Source of the DNA: Rheinheimera sp.
GTDB lineage: Bacteria; Pseudomonadota; Gammaproteobacteria; Enterobacterales; Alteromonadaceae
Direction of reading: 5' to 3'
NCBI GenBank assembly: GCA_003543135.1
Contig: DPJG01000027.1
Span: 62,001 to 126,000 of the forward strand
Length of the DNA stretch: 64,000 bases
This document shows, piece after piece, positions 18,049 to 26,377 of this stretch. The position numbers and the translations under genes are program-made. Within the stretch, counting starts at the first letter, position 1. Each line of letters begins with the position of its first letter. The notes below the pieces were generated by a model. The model did not search any database, was not told the DNA's origin, and worked only from the letters and a program-made list of their open reading frames with translations.

Positions 18049-18075
18049 TAAAGTTTCCTCCCTGGCGTCCGATAA
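18049..18075 (+). promoter_or_regulatory. Sigma-28 promoter of first flagellin
   Basis: TAAAGTTT, eleven bases, then TCCGATAA: a perfect -35 and a one-mismatch -10. The expected start is near 18082, giving a leader of about 60 bases. Confidence 0.92.
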
Positions 18076-18143
18076 ATAAGTATCAGGCAAAAATACAAAC
18101 AAAACAGTTTGTTAAACGCTTTAAGCTACCAGGAGATACCATC

Positions 18144-19139
18144 ATGGCCTTATATGTAAACAGCAATATCAGCTCATTAAATGCTCAACGTCAGATGATG
18201 AATTCTGGCAATGCTCTGGATACTTCGTTCAAACGTTTGTCATCTGGTCTGCGCATTAACAGCGCTGCTGATGATGCGGCAGGTTTACAAATTTCTGACC
18301 GTCTGGAATCACAAATCCAGGGTCTGAACCAGGGTAACCGTAACGCCAACGACGGTATCTCTTTAGCGCAAACAGCTGAAGGTGCGATGGACGAGTTAAC
18401 CTCAATGTTCCAACGGGTTCGTACCCTGGCATCTCAGGCTGCCAATGGCTCTAACACAGGTGAAGATCGACTGGCGATTCAGGAAGAAATCCGCTCTTTA
18501 ATGGCGGAAGTTAACCGGGTGGCAACAGATACTACATTTGGTGGCCAGAAACTGCTGGATGGTAGCTATAAAGCTGCTTTCCAGGTGGGGGCAGATGCAG
18601 TACAAACGATTGGCTTTTCAATGCAGCAAGTGGGCGGTTCTGATGGTGATGCCGAATTCAGGATGACAGTTGACGGTGGTTTTACGCTATCAGGTATTGC
18701 TGGCGTTGCTTCTGCAGTTACATCTAATGCAATGAGTGCGATTTTAGGTTCTGCAAAAGTATCATCATTAAGTGCAATCGATACCGATTTTGCATTGACT
18801 GATGCAGCATTTTCGACAGTGTTCCAATTAAGTTCAGTGAGTGTTTCAACACAAGGAAATGCTCAGTTGGTGCTTGCGGGCATGGATTCGTTAATAGCGG
18901 TCGTTGATAAAAAACGCGCGGAATTGGGTGCTGTGCAAAACCGGTTTCAGTCAACCATTCGTAACCAGGCAAATATCAGCGAAAACCTGGCTGGCGCTAA
19001 ATCACGGATCAAAGACGCAGACTTTGCATCAGAAACTGCAGCTTTAACCCGGTCACAAATTTTACAACAGGCTTCGTCTACCATCCTGGCCCAGGCGAAC
19101 CAAAGACCTCAGGCAGCTTTAAGTCTGTTACAAGGTTAA
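18144..19139 (+). CDS. fliC: Flagellin 1
   Basis: A 331-residue major-type flagellin. The conserved N-terminal D0/D1 region includes FKRLSSGLRINSAADDAAGL. The C-terminal region includes SRIKDADFASETAALTRSQI and ends RPQAALSLLQG. The central domain (about 150-250) is short. RBS CAGGAG precedes the ATG. It has its own sigma-28 promoter and terminator, so it is transcribed alone. It is paralogous to the gene at 20592. The central part is nearly identical at DNA level while the N-terminal 156 bp differ at 37 positions. Confidence 0.96.
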   Translation: MALYVNSNISSLNAQRQMMNSGNALDTSFKRLSSGLRINSAADDAAGLQISDRLESQIQGLNQGNRNANDGISLAQTAEGAMDELTSMFQRVRTLASQAANGSNTGEDRLAIQEEIRSLMAEVNRVATDTTFGGQKLLDGSYKAAFQVGADAVQTIGFSMQQVGGSDGDAEFRMTVDGGFTLSGIAGVASAVTSNAMSAILGSAKVSSLSAIDTDFALTDAAFSTVFQLSSVSVSTQGNAQLVLAGMDSLIAVVDKKRAELGAVQNRFQSTIRNQANISENLAGAKSRIKDADFASETAALTRSQILQQASSTILAQANQRPQAALSLLQG

Positions 19140-19173
19140 TAGTTAACAAGTCCTGAAGCTAAAGCGGAGGTTG

Positions 19174-19211
19174 GCGCTCTTGACATGGGGTAATGTTAAG
19201 AGCGCTTTTTT
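19174..19211 (+). terminator. Terminator of first flagellin
   Basis: A 13-bp stem (GCGCTCTTGACAT/ATGTTAAGAGCGC, one G-T wobble), loop GGGGTA, then six T. A related repeat without the T tract is at 17850-17898. Confidence 0.9.
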
Positions 19212-19286
19212 GTTGGATAGCAGTACTTTTCATCCGGCGCTGTAGCTGTCATTGACTACTCAGGCTGGACATCGAGGAGACAGGTC

Positions 19287-20501
19287 ATGCAGTTCGATCA
19301 GATCCCGCCATCACTGTGCAGTCCGTTCCCTATGTTTTCAGCCTTTTTATGCCAGGCTGTTGCCCCCTTGTATCCATGTTTTTTTGCATCAAAACACCTT
19401 AGCCCAATCTCAGGTCAAAGCTGTTTGTGGCCACAGTGGTCTGATCAAACCTCAGCGTCTACTCATTGTACAGCTGTTGCTGACACTCCCTATTTTGCAG
19501 TTTCAGAGCCTGAACAACCAGTATCTGAGCGCGCGCAATTTATTATTCATGCTGACACAAAGCCACAAGTTCAAAACTTCAGTGGCAACACCATCGTTGA
19601 TTTTGGTGTTGCCACTGTAGTTTTCCAAGCGGGAAGCAGTTTACAGCAGGCTAAAACTTTATTGTTTAGAGTGCGGCCGCCGTTAACTTGCCAAATTTCT
19701 GCCCTGGCTTCCGTGCCGCCCGGCCGGCAAGGGGCCATACCTGTGCCAGAGCAGCGGATTCTGACTGCAGTCACTGATAAGGTGAATACAGCAGCAAAGA
19801 GCAGATCCAGTAAGCCCGATAAGTGCAGAGAGAAGGGCAAATACAGCACAACCAGCCCGGATGCAGTAGCGCAGGGATGTCAAAAACTTAATCTGTATCA
19901 GATAGATAAAAAAAGGCGCCTGGCGCCTGATGGCCTGCTGTCTGATAGCCAGGGGGCACTTCGTCGGGCGCAAGCAAAGAGGCTGTTTTATGCCAGCTTT
20001 GGCGGCTTGACTCTGTTGTTCAGACCAGTCTTGCGGCAAGACCTTCACCGAGCACTGACAGATCTGCACGGCGGATCCGGTTTTTCTGCTGATCGCAACA
20101 GCTACGCTGCGAGTGCCCAAAGCGGGGCAACGGCAACAGATTTGCGCCTGAGCCAGTTCTCGGAACAGCTTCTACAGCGGCAACCAACAGCAGTTGCGCC
20201 CGCCTGGGGCTGGCCGATATTTGCAGCCATAAGGCATCAAGTTGCCGCACTGCGTGCTTTGCAGCTGCTTCAGATGCAAAACACAGGGCTGCAACAGCAG
20301 AAAACACCTGTCACACAAAAAATGTTTTTAGAGGCAAGTCACTGTTTTAACTTTAAAAAATTTAGGTTTTTGGCGGTATCTGAAATTATTTTTAAATTTT
20401 TTAAAAAAATTCCTAAAGTAATTCAGAACGCCGCCGATACGTTAAACAAGGGGAACTGTAATTGCAGCGACCTTGTGTTAAAAGTCTCATTATCACAATG
20501 A
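19287..20501 (+). CDS. Doubtful hypothetical protein in a 404-codon open frame between the flagellins
   Basis: I do not recognise this protein. The frame is uninterrupted for 404 codons, and GAGGAG lies 8 bp before its ATG. Against it: the product has no recognisable domain, is rich in Ser, Ala, Gln and Cys, carries no clear signal peptide, and its last 30 codons run through the sigma-28 promoter and leader of the second flagellin. A large hairpin (19573-19624) and a possible minus-strand terminator (19907-19928) lie inside it. It could be an orphan gene, a decayed gene or a chance frame. Confidence 0.27.
   Translation: MQFDQIPPSLCSPFPMFSAFLCQAVAPLYPCFFASKHLSPISGQSCLWPQWSDQTSASTHCTAVADTPYFAVSEPEQPVSERAQFIIHADTKPQVQNFSGNTIVDFGVATVVFQAGSSLQQAKTLLFRVRPPLTCQISALASVPPGRQGAIPVPEQRILTAVTDKVNTAAKSRSSKPDKCREKGKYSTTSPDAVAQGCQKLNLYQIDKKRRLAPDGLLSDSQGALRRAQAKRLFYASFGGLTLLFRPVLRQDLHRALTDLHGGSGFSADRNSYAASAQSGATATDLRLSQFSEQLLQRQPTAVAPAWGWPIFAAIRHQVAALRALQLLQMQNTGLQQQKTPVTQKMFLEASHCFNFKKFRFLAVSEIIFKFFKKIPKVIQNAADTLNKGNCNCSDLVLKVSLSQ
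19573..19624. repeat. Large imperfect inverted repeat between flagellins
   Basis: Two 20-base arms, complementary except for one T-T mismatch and containing AGTGGCAACACC/GGTGTTGCCACT, are separated by 12 bases. The outer bases are AAAA and TTTT, so a bidirectional terminator or a structured RNA element are both possible. Confidence 0.7.
19907..19928 (-). terminator. Possible minus-strand terminator
   Basis: Read on the minus strand, AGGCG and CGCCT pair around a 5-base loop and are followed by seven T. A 95-codon minus-strand frame (20307-20020) lies upstream of it, but I cannot support that frame as a gene. Confidence 0.4.
20414..20440 (+). promoter_or_regulatory. Sigma-28 promoter of second flagellin
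   Basis: TAAAGTAA, eleven bases, then GCCGATAC: a near-consensus FliA promoter. The ATG is 152 bp beyond the -10, so the mRNA leader is long (about 145 bases). Confidence 0.88.
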
Positions 20502-20591
20502 GTTAGGTCCAATAAGTTCGTTTACATGCTGTTTTAGCGGTTAGGGGTAACCTGTTAAAACAAGCATTTTTATCAATAATCGGAGGCTATT
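20446..20591 (+). promoter_or_regulatory. Structured 5' leader of second flagellin
   Basis: Three successive inverted repeats lie between promoter and RBS: ACAAGG/CCTTGT (20446-20476), CTCATT/AATGAG (20486-20502), and GTTTTA..GGTTA/TAACC..TAAAAC (20531-20561). The RBS GGAGG is at 20582-20586. GGA motifs at 20451 and in the RBS could be CsrA/RsmA sites, but this is inference. Confidence 0.5.
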
Positions 20592-21584
20592 ATGGCTTTA
20601 TCAGTCAATACCAACGTCAGTTCGTTAAACGCCCAGCGTCAATTAATGAACAGCGGTACCAATCTGGATACATCGTTCAAACGTTTGTCTTCAGGTTTGC
20701 GGATCAACAGCGCAGCTGATGACTCTGCAGGTTTGCAAATTTCTAACCGTTTAACTGGCCAGATCAATGGTCTGAACCAGGGCATCCGTAACGCCAATGA
20801 CGGTATTTCTCTGGCTCAAACTGCTGAAGGTGCAATGGACGAAGTAACGTCCATGTTCCAGCGTGTACGAACTTTGGCTTCTCAGGCTGCAAATGGTTCG
20901 AATACTGGTGAAGATCGTCTGGCGATTCAGGAGGAAATCCGATCTTTAGTGACTGAAGTTAATCGAGTTGCTCAGGATACAACTTTCGGTGGCCAAAAAC
21001 TGCTGGATGGGAGTTATAAAGCAGCCTTCCAGGTGGGAGCCGATGCAGTACAAACGATAGGCTTTTCAATGCAGCAAGTAGGTGGTACTGCAGGTGATGC
21101 CGAATTCCGCATGACAGTTGACGGTGGTTTTACACTGTCAGGTATTGCCGGCGTTGCTTCTGCAGTAACAGCTAACGCTTTGAGTGCAGTTTTAGGTTCT
21201 GCAAAAGTATCATCATTAAGTGCAATTGATACCGATTTTGCATTGACTGATGCAGCATTTTCGGCAGTGTTCCAATTAAGTTCAGTGAGTGTTTCAACGC
21301 AAGGAAATGCTCAGTTGGTGCTCGCGGGCATGGATTCGTTAATTGCCGTAGTTGACAAAAAACGTGCTGAATTGGGTGCTGTGCAAAACCGTTTTCAATC
21401 AACGATTCGTAACGAAGCTAATATCAGTGAAAACCTGTCCGGCGCACGTAGCCGTATTCAGGATACTGACTTTGCTCAGGAAACTGCAGCACTGACCCGT
21501 TCACAAATCCTGCAACAGGCCAGTACGTCGATTTTGTCTCAGGCAAACCAGCGGCCGCAAGTCGCCTTGTCATTACTGGGCTAA
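20592..21584 (+). CDS. fliC: Flagellin 2
   Basis: A 330-residue flagellin. The N-terminal conserved domain includes SFKRLSSGLRINSAADDSAG. The C-terminal domain includes SRIQDTDFAQETAALTRSQI and ends RPQVALSLLG. The central region is almost the same as that of the gene at 18144 (4 differences in 154 bp over 21190-21343). Strong RBS GGAGG. It is transcribed from a sigma-28 promoter through a long structured leader and ends at a strong terminator. Two full-length flagellins suggest a mixed or spatially ordered filament. Confidence 0.96.
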   Translation: MALSVNTNVSSLNAQRQLMNSGTNLDTSFKRLSSGLRINSAADDSAGLQISNRLTGQINGLNQGIRNANDGISLAQTAEGAMDEVTSMFQRVRTLASQAANGSNTGEDRLAIQEEIRSLVTEVNRVAQDTTFGGQKLLDGSYKAAFQVGADAVQTIGFSMQQVGGTAGDAEFRMTVDGGFTLSGIAGVASAVTANALSAVLGSAKVSSLSAIDTDFALTDAAFSAVFQLSSVSVSTQGNAQLVLAGMDSLIAVVDKKRAELGAVQNRFQSTIRNEANISENLSGARSRIQDTDFAQETAALTRSQILQQASTSILSQANQRPQVALSLLG

Positions 21585-21590
21585 TCGTGA

Positions 21591-21625
21591 AAAATGGCCA
21601 GCTCAGTGAGCTGGCCATTTTGATT
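21591..21625 (+). terminator. Terminator of second flagellin
   Basis: A 13-bp stem (AAAATGGCCAGCT/AGCTGGCCATTTT) with a 5-base loop, followed by TGATTTTG, 7 bp after the stop. Confidence 0.85.
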
Positions 21626-21677
21626 TTGTGTCACCACAAGGTGAACAGCGCTATTACGATTAACTGAGGAGGCAATT

Positions 21678-22106
21678 ATGGGTTACGATACAACCTTGTC
21701 TCTGGACAGAGAATTACCTGATTTATTCTCTGGCAACAGAACAAAAATCGTCAATGAAACCGAGGCTTTACCGGCTGTTGGTAAAGCTGAAGCGAAACTG
21801 TCCTCCAGTCAGGACGAGAAAGCTGCAGAAGCTGAAAAAACAGAAAAATTAGAAGAGATGGTCGACAATGACCGGATCAGAGAGTCGCTAGAGTCACTGA
21901 ATCAGTTTATTCCGCTGGTGAATACCAACCTGGTGTTCGAGTTTGATGACTTAAACGAGCCACCTATAATTAAAGTCATCGACAAAGAAAGCAAAGAGCT
22001 GATTCGTGAAATTCCGTCACGGGATTTGGATAAAGTTGCTAAAGCTTTTGGCGATATGGTCGATACACTAAATAAGTCCGGCGCTTTGTTTAATACTGAA
22101 ATTTAG
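21678..22106 (+). CDS. flaG: FlaG family protein
   Basis: A 142-residue protein whose C-terminal half (about 75-142) matches the FlaG family: LVFEFDDLNEPPIIKVIDKE then LIREIPSRDLDKVAKAFGDM. The N-terminal half is charged and probably disordered. FlaG proteins influence filament length in other bacteria; the mechanism is not well defined. It starts the flaG-fliD-fliS-fliT-like group. A GGAGG precedes the ATG. I see no sigma-28 or sigma-54 site in the short gap after the flagellin terminator. Confidence 0.9.
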   Translation: MGYDTTLSLDRELPDLFSGNRTKIVNETEALPAVGKAEAKLSSSQDEKAAEAEKTEKLEEMVDNDRIRESLESLNQFIPLVNTNLVFEFDDLNEPPIIKVIDKESKELIREIPSRDLDKVAKAFGDMVDTLNKSGALFNTEI

Positions 22107-22125
22107 GCCGCAAGGGGAAGATAAC

Positions 22126-23526
22126 ATGGCAGGTATTACTTCAGCAGGTGTAGGTTCTGGTCTTCCGTTGGAAGATATCATTAATGCTACCCTCAATGCG
22201 GAAGACCAACCCAAGCTGAAACGCTTTGAAGCAACCAAAACCCGGTTGAATGTCGAGTTATCTGCTTTGGGTGCCGTGAAATCCAGCTTATCTGCGTTGC
22301 AGGATATTATGAAAAAGCTGGCAGACCCGGATAATTTCAGTAAACGGATTGCCAGCATCAGGCAGCCGACGTCAGGCGACCTGATTTCAGTAGCAACCAC
22401 GGATAAATCCACCACCGGCAGTTTTAACATAGAAGTGACACAGTTGGCGCAAGGCAGCCGCGCTATGTCGAACGCTGCTTTTACCGCTCCAACTGATGTG
22501 GTTAATGCCACCGCCGGTAAGTTAACGTTAAAAGCCGGTACTAAAGATTTTTCGGTGGATATTGCCGCTGGCGCTACTTTAGAAGACATCCGTAATGCCA
22601 TTAACAGCTCAGAGACCAATTTTGGTATTACTGCCAACATCATCAACACAGGTGGTGCCACACCAACCTCAAAATTGGTGATTACCTCCAATGTGACAGG
22701 TGCCGGCAATGATGTGATCATCGAAAACGACAATGCTGATTTAGACGCGGTATCGACAGTTGCTTTTGGTGGTGGTGCAGGCGGTATGACCATTGCTGCA
22801 GCCGATATGGCTAAAGATGCCATCGCCAAAGTAGATGGTGTCACGGTGACCAGTTCGTCCAACAAATTCAGCAACACCATTCAGGATTTAAGTTTTACCG
22901 CGTTAAAAGTGGGTGATGCCGGTGAAAAGGCGCGTATTGATGTGTCCTACGACACGGCCGGTGTTGAAAAGCTGATGGAAGAATTTATCAAGGCGTATAA
23001 CAACGCTTTGGGTACCATCGACTACCACACTAAAGTGGGGGCCGGTTTATATGGTGATTCCACCATGCGCGGCTTAAAAACCCAGTTAACCAACAGCTTG
23101 CAGCAGGTTGTGACAGGCGCTGGTCCTTTTGAAACAATTTTTGATGTGGGTTTGGGTCTGAAAAAAGACGGCACCCTGGAAAAATCCAGCCTGGTGCGCA
23201 GTATGAGTGAAGCCTTAACCGACAACTACGCCGACTTTGGCAAATTGTTTTCCTCAACCGATGGTTTTGCCCAAAATATCAGCAATCTGCTGGAAAAAAA
23301 TCTGGATGCCAAAGGTTCATTTACATTCCGTACTGACAACATCAATCTGTCGTTAAGAGATTTGGAAGTAGAGCGGGAAAAACATGATTACCGCATGTCG
23401 CAAATGGAAGTAAGGTTAAGAGCCCAATATTCAAGTCTGGATTCATTAATAGCCCAGATGCAGAGTTCAGGTATGTATCTGCAATCACAATTGGGTAGTT
23501 TACCTGGTTTTGTAAAATCTAAATAA
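22126..23526 (+). CDS. fliD: Filament cap protein FliD
   Basis: FliD (HAP2), 466 residues. It caps the filament and helps flagellin fold into it. The N-terminal region (ITSAGVGSGLPLEDIINATL) and the C-terminal coiled region (LSLRDLEVEREKHDYRMSQM) are conserved. It follows flaG by 19 bp and precedes fliS by 20 bp, the standard order. The variable middle carries the exposed domains. Confidence 0.95.
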   Translation: MAGITSAGVGSGLPLEDIINATLNAEDQPKLKRFEATKTRLNVELSALGAVKSSLSALQDIMKKLADPDNFSKRIASIRQPTSGDLISVATTDKSTTGSFNIEVTQLAQGSRAMSNAAFTAPTDVVNATAGKLTLKAGTKDFSVDIAAGATLEDIRNAINSSETNFGITANIINTGGATPTSKLVITSNVTGAGNDVIIENDNADLDAVSTVAFGGGAGGMTIAAADMAKDAIAKVDGVTVTSSSNKFSNTIQDLSFTALKVGDAGEKARIDVSYDTAGVEKLMEEFIKAYNNALGTIDYHTKVGAGLYGDSTMRGLKTQLTNSLQQVVTGAGPFETIFDVGLGLKKDGTLEKSSLVRSMSEALTDNYADFGKLFSSTDGFAQNISNLLEKNLDAKGSFTFRTDNINLSLRDLEVEREKHDYRMSQMEVRLRAQYSSLDSLIAQMQSSGMYLQSQLGSLPGFVKSK

Positions 23527-23546
23527 CAGCTGACAGGGGGATAACC

Positions 23547-23966
23547 ATGAGCATTAAGTTTTATCAAAAAGAAGCAACCAAAACCCGGTTAGCCGATGCC
23601 AGCCCATATCAGGTGATTCAGTTATTAATGTCAGGTGTGCTGGATAATCTGGCTTTGGCCAAAGGTGCACTGAGCCGTAAAGATTTCGAAGCCAAAGGCC
23701 GTGCCTTATCCAAAGCGTCCGCAATTCTTGAAGCCTTACGCTCTTGCCTTGACGACAGTTTGGCACCCGAGCTGACCAATAATTTATATGCGCTGTACAG
23801 TTATATGATTGAACGGCTGATTGATGCTGCCGTTGAAAAAGAAAATACCAATGCCATTGATGAAGTGAGTGAGCTGTTTAAAACCATTAAATCAGCCTGG
23901 GATGAAATTCCAATGGAAGCACAGATGCAAGCGGAGCAAGCCAGAGGCATGGCTAATGTTGGCTGA
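23547..23966 (+). CDS. fliS: Flagellin export chaperone FliS
   Basis: A 139-residue helical chaperone that binds flagellin in the cytoplasm and prevents early polymerisation. The family pattern YQKEATKTRLADASPYQVIQ followed by LLMSGVLDNLALAKGAL is clear. The RBS GGGGG lies upstream of the ATG. Its 3' end overlaps the next gene by 11 bp. Confidence 0.94.
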   Translation: MSIKFYQKEATKTRLADASPYQVIQLLMSGVLDNLALAKGALSRKDFEAKGRALSKASAILEALRSCLDDSLAPELTNNLYALYSYMIERLIDAAVEKENTNAIDEVSELFKTIKSAWDEIPMEAQMQAEQARGMANVG

Positions 23967-24255
23967 TCAGCAGCAACTGCAACAACAAATTTGCCAATTT
24001 GAAGCTTTGCTTGCTGCTGAACAGTATGACGAGGCTTGTAAGGCTTGTGTTGAAATTCAGCAGCATCTGATGTTATTTCAGCGCCAGGGCAATACGGCCG
24101 ATGTCGCTGACGACATCAGGGCGTTAAAATCCTTCTTTGATGTCAAAATTGAAGAGCTGAAAAAAAAACTACACCAAATCCAGATAACAGTTGCTTCCCT
24201 TGATCAGTTTCGCTCTAATAAAGTCAGTGAAGCTTATCAGAAGAATATTTTTTGA
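23956..24255 (+). CDS. FliT-like small flagellar chaperone
   Basis: A 99-residue helical protein starting MLADQQQLQQQ. Sequence similarity to FliT is weak, so the call rests mainly on position (immediately after fliS, overlapping by 11 bp), size, helical content and charge. FliT is the chaperone of FliD. A longer in-frame start at 23869 would run far into fliS and is unlikely. Its stop overlaps the ATG of the glycosyltransferase gene (TGATG). Confidence 0.65.
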   Translation: MLADQQQLQQQICQFEALLAAEQYDEACKACVEIQQHLMLFQRQGNTADVADDIRALKSFFDVKIEELKKKLHQIQITVASLDQFRSNKVSEAYQKNIF

Positions 24256-26348
24256 TGACAAATGATCTAGAAAAACAATTAGAAGAGCTCGAGGCAAAAT
24301 TGGCTCAGGTTGTTTTACAAGAAGAATGTGAAAAACAGTTTAGCGAAATATCTAAACGGCGATTTAGTAAAAATCTTGAAGCTTTTGAGAAATACTACCC
24401 TGAGATTTTTGAATCAATAAAAAATTATAAAAAGCGAAGTGACTTTAAGTTTATTGTAAGAACAAGTGACCTTGCCGACTTTGTACCCAGTGGACAAGAT
24501 ATTCCGCTTTATGGGGTGGATGTTCTGGATACTATCGAAAAACAGGTTGAACGTTATAGCAATAATGCATTTTTTAGCATGACCAAGTATGGATTTGGAG
24601 TGCAGAGTGATGATTATCGTATACACGTTAGGTATATGCATGCTTTAGATAATTTGTTAGCTGATTTTTATGGAAAAAAATTCACACCGATAAGTAAACT
24701 TCCAAAGCATTTTCCCAGTGCAATTATTTTTGGGGTAGGTTTAGGTTATCACATCCCTATGCTCCTTGAAAAACATACATTTGATTATTTGTTTATTTCT
24801 GAGCCTGATTTAGAACTTTTTTACGCTAGCTTATATTGTATTGATTGGTGCGAGATTATACATAAAATCGATATAGATGGTAGAACTTTGTTTTTACAAG
24901 TTGGTGTTAGCTATAAGGATTTTTTTGCAACGCTAAAATCAGTTGCGACTGACATTGGCGCTTTTTCTCTTGTTCGTAGTTATTGCTATCAACATTACCC
25001 ATCCACTGAAGTGAACGAGCTTATCAAAGAGTTTTTTGAAAGGTATGGTGACCTTCAGTTAGGGTTTGGCTTTTATAATGATGCGATTACAGGCTTTGCG
25101 CATGGCATTCAAAACTTGAATAATGGATATCCATTTTTTTATCGAACTAAAGAGAAAGTCAAACTACCTCATGTTGATATTCCTGCTTTTATTGTAGGTA
25201 ATGGGCCTTCTTTGGATGACGCTGCAGATTTGCTTCGTCAAATTAATGATCGAGTAATTATCTTCGCTTCGGGTACAGCGTTAGGGTCGTTGATAAAAAT
25301 GGGTGTGAATCCAGACTTTCATGTTCTTGTCGAGCGGCCAAAGTCGACTTATGACATACTTTTAGATACCCAGCCTAAAGAGATATATAAAAAATTTAAC
25401 TTACTTACAGTTGATGTGATGTATCCAGATGTGCTTGATTTGTACAATTGGGCCGGAGTTGGTTTGAAAGGCCCGGAAGCTTCGACATTTTTTATTTATC
25501 AACATGTAGGCATTAAAAAGCAAAAATTATTAATCCCATTGTCGAGTAGCGGACCGCTCGTTGTAAATACAGCTTTATCATACGCTGTGTCTATGGGTTT
25601 TAAAGATATTTATCTTGTTGGCGTTGATAATGGCTATATTAACCAAGCAACACACTCGAAATTTAGTATTTATGTTGATGAAAGCTTAGATATTGCAAAA
25701 ACAGTTAATAAAAATGCTCGCCATAAATTAGAAGGTAATTTTGGTGGAACCGTTATGGCTACAGATCTTCTTAGATCTGCGAAAATACAAATGGAAGGAC
25801 TAATTGCATCTTCGAAGGGGACTGTTTTTTATAATGTTGGTAATGGTGCGAAATTAAATGGGGCTTATCCATTAACAATAGACGATGTAATCTGCCCGCA
25901 ACAAGTAATAAATAAGAACGATATCGTTGATGGTATAAAAGAAAATCTCTTTATCGACTTGGATTTGAAAGTTGAATCTGATGATGTAGACTTTGCACTA
26001 TTTTCTGAAGTTTGTGAACATATGATTTCTATATGTGAGGAGCGTTACAGTTCAATAGCTGAGGCATCAGATTTGCTTAGGCGACAGGCGCGATATATTT
26101 ACGCATTCAGTAACACTAGGTGTGCATACATTTTTCACATGATTAAAGGCTCTCTTTTGTATTACCATTGCCCTATGATAACAATGCTTTATTCTTTTGA
26201 AGAAGAAGAGCAGACTCTACATTATTTTTCTAAAGCAATGGATTTGTGGGTTAAGTATTTGAAAGAAATTAAATCTGACTTTCCTGTAAACTGGAATACT
26301 AAATGTGACTGGGGGATGGACATGGAGTTTAAGTCTGTTCTGCAATGA
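24255..26348 (+). CDS. maf: Maf-type flagellin glycosyltransferase (motility associated factor)
   Basis: A 697-residue protein of the Maf/DUF115 family. The family core near residues 310-350 reads FIVGNGPSLDDAADLL then IIFASGTALGSLIKMGVNPD. Maf enzymes transfer nonulosonic acids (pseudaminic or legionaminic) to Ser/Thr of flagellin in the cytoplasm before export. The legionaminate genes at 29-38 kb fit this role. The coding sequence is much more AT-rich than the flagellar genes, a sign of separate origin. The ATG overlaps the preceding stop; a TTG one codon earlier is also possible. Confidence 0.88.
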   Translation: MTNDLEKQLEELEAKLAQVVLQEECEKQFSEISKRRFSKNLEAFEKYYPEIFESIKNYKKRSDFKFIVRTSDLADFVPSGQDIPLYGVDVLDTIEKQVERYSNNAFFSMTKYGFGVQSDDYRIHVRYMHALDNLLADFYGKKFTPISKLPKHFPSAIIFGVGLGYHIPMLLEKHTFDYLFISEPDLELFYASLYCIDWCEIIHKIDIDGRTLFLQVGVSYKDFFATLKSVATDIGAFSLVRSYCYQHYPSTEVNELIKEFFERYGDLQLGFGFYNDAITGFAHGIQNLNNGYPFFYRTKEKVKLPHVDIPAFIVGNGPSLDDAADLLRQINDRVIIFASGTALGSLIKMGVNPDFHVLVERPKSTYDILLDTQPKEIYKKFNLLTVDVMYPDVLDLYNWAGVGLKGPEASTFFIYQHVGIKKQKLLIPLSSSGPLVVNTALSYAVSMGFKDIYLVGVDNGYINQATHSKFSIYVDESLDIAKTVNKNARHKLEGNFGGTVMATDLLRSAKIQMEGLIASSKGTVFYNVGNGAKLNGAYPLTIDDVICPQQVINKNDIVDGIKENLFIDLDLKVESDDVDFALFSEVCEHMISICEERYSSIAEASDLLRRQARYIYAFSNTRCAYIFHMIKGSLLYYHCPMITMLYSFEEEEQTLHYFSKAMDLWVKYLKEIKSDFPVNWNTKCDWGMDMEFKSVLQ

Positions 26349-26377
26349 TGAATTTGAATATATTATAGGTTGATATC

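Noticed and set aside
20020-20307. Minus-strand 95-codon frame (GTG start) followed by a terminator-like hairpin
   Set aside because: Weak start context, no recognisable domain, opposite a longer plus-strand frame. Length is not remarkable. Kept only as context for the possible terminator at 19907-19928.
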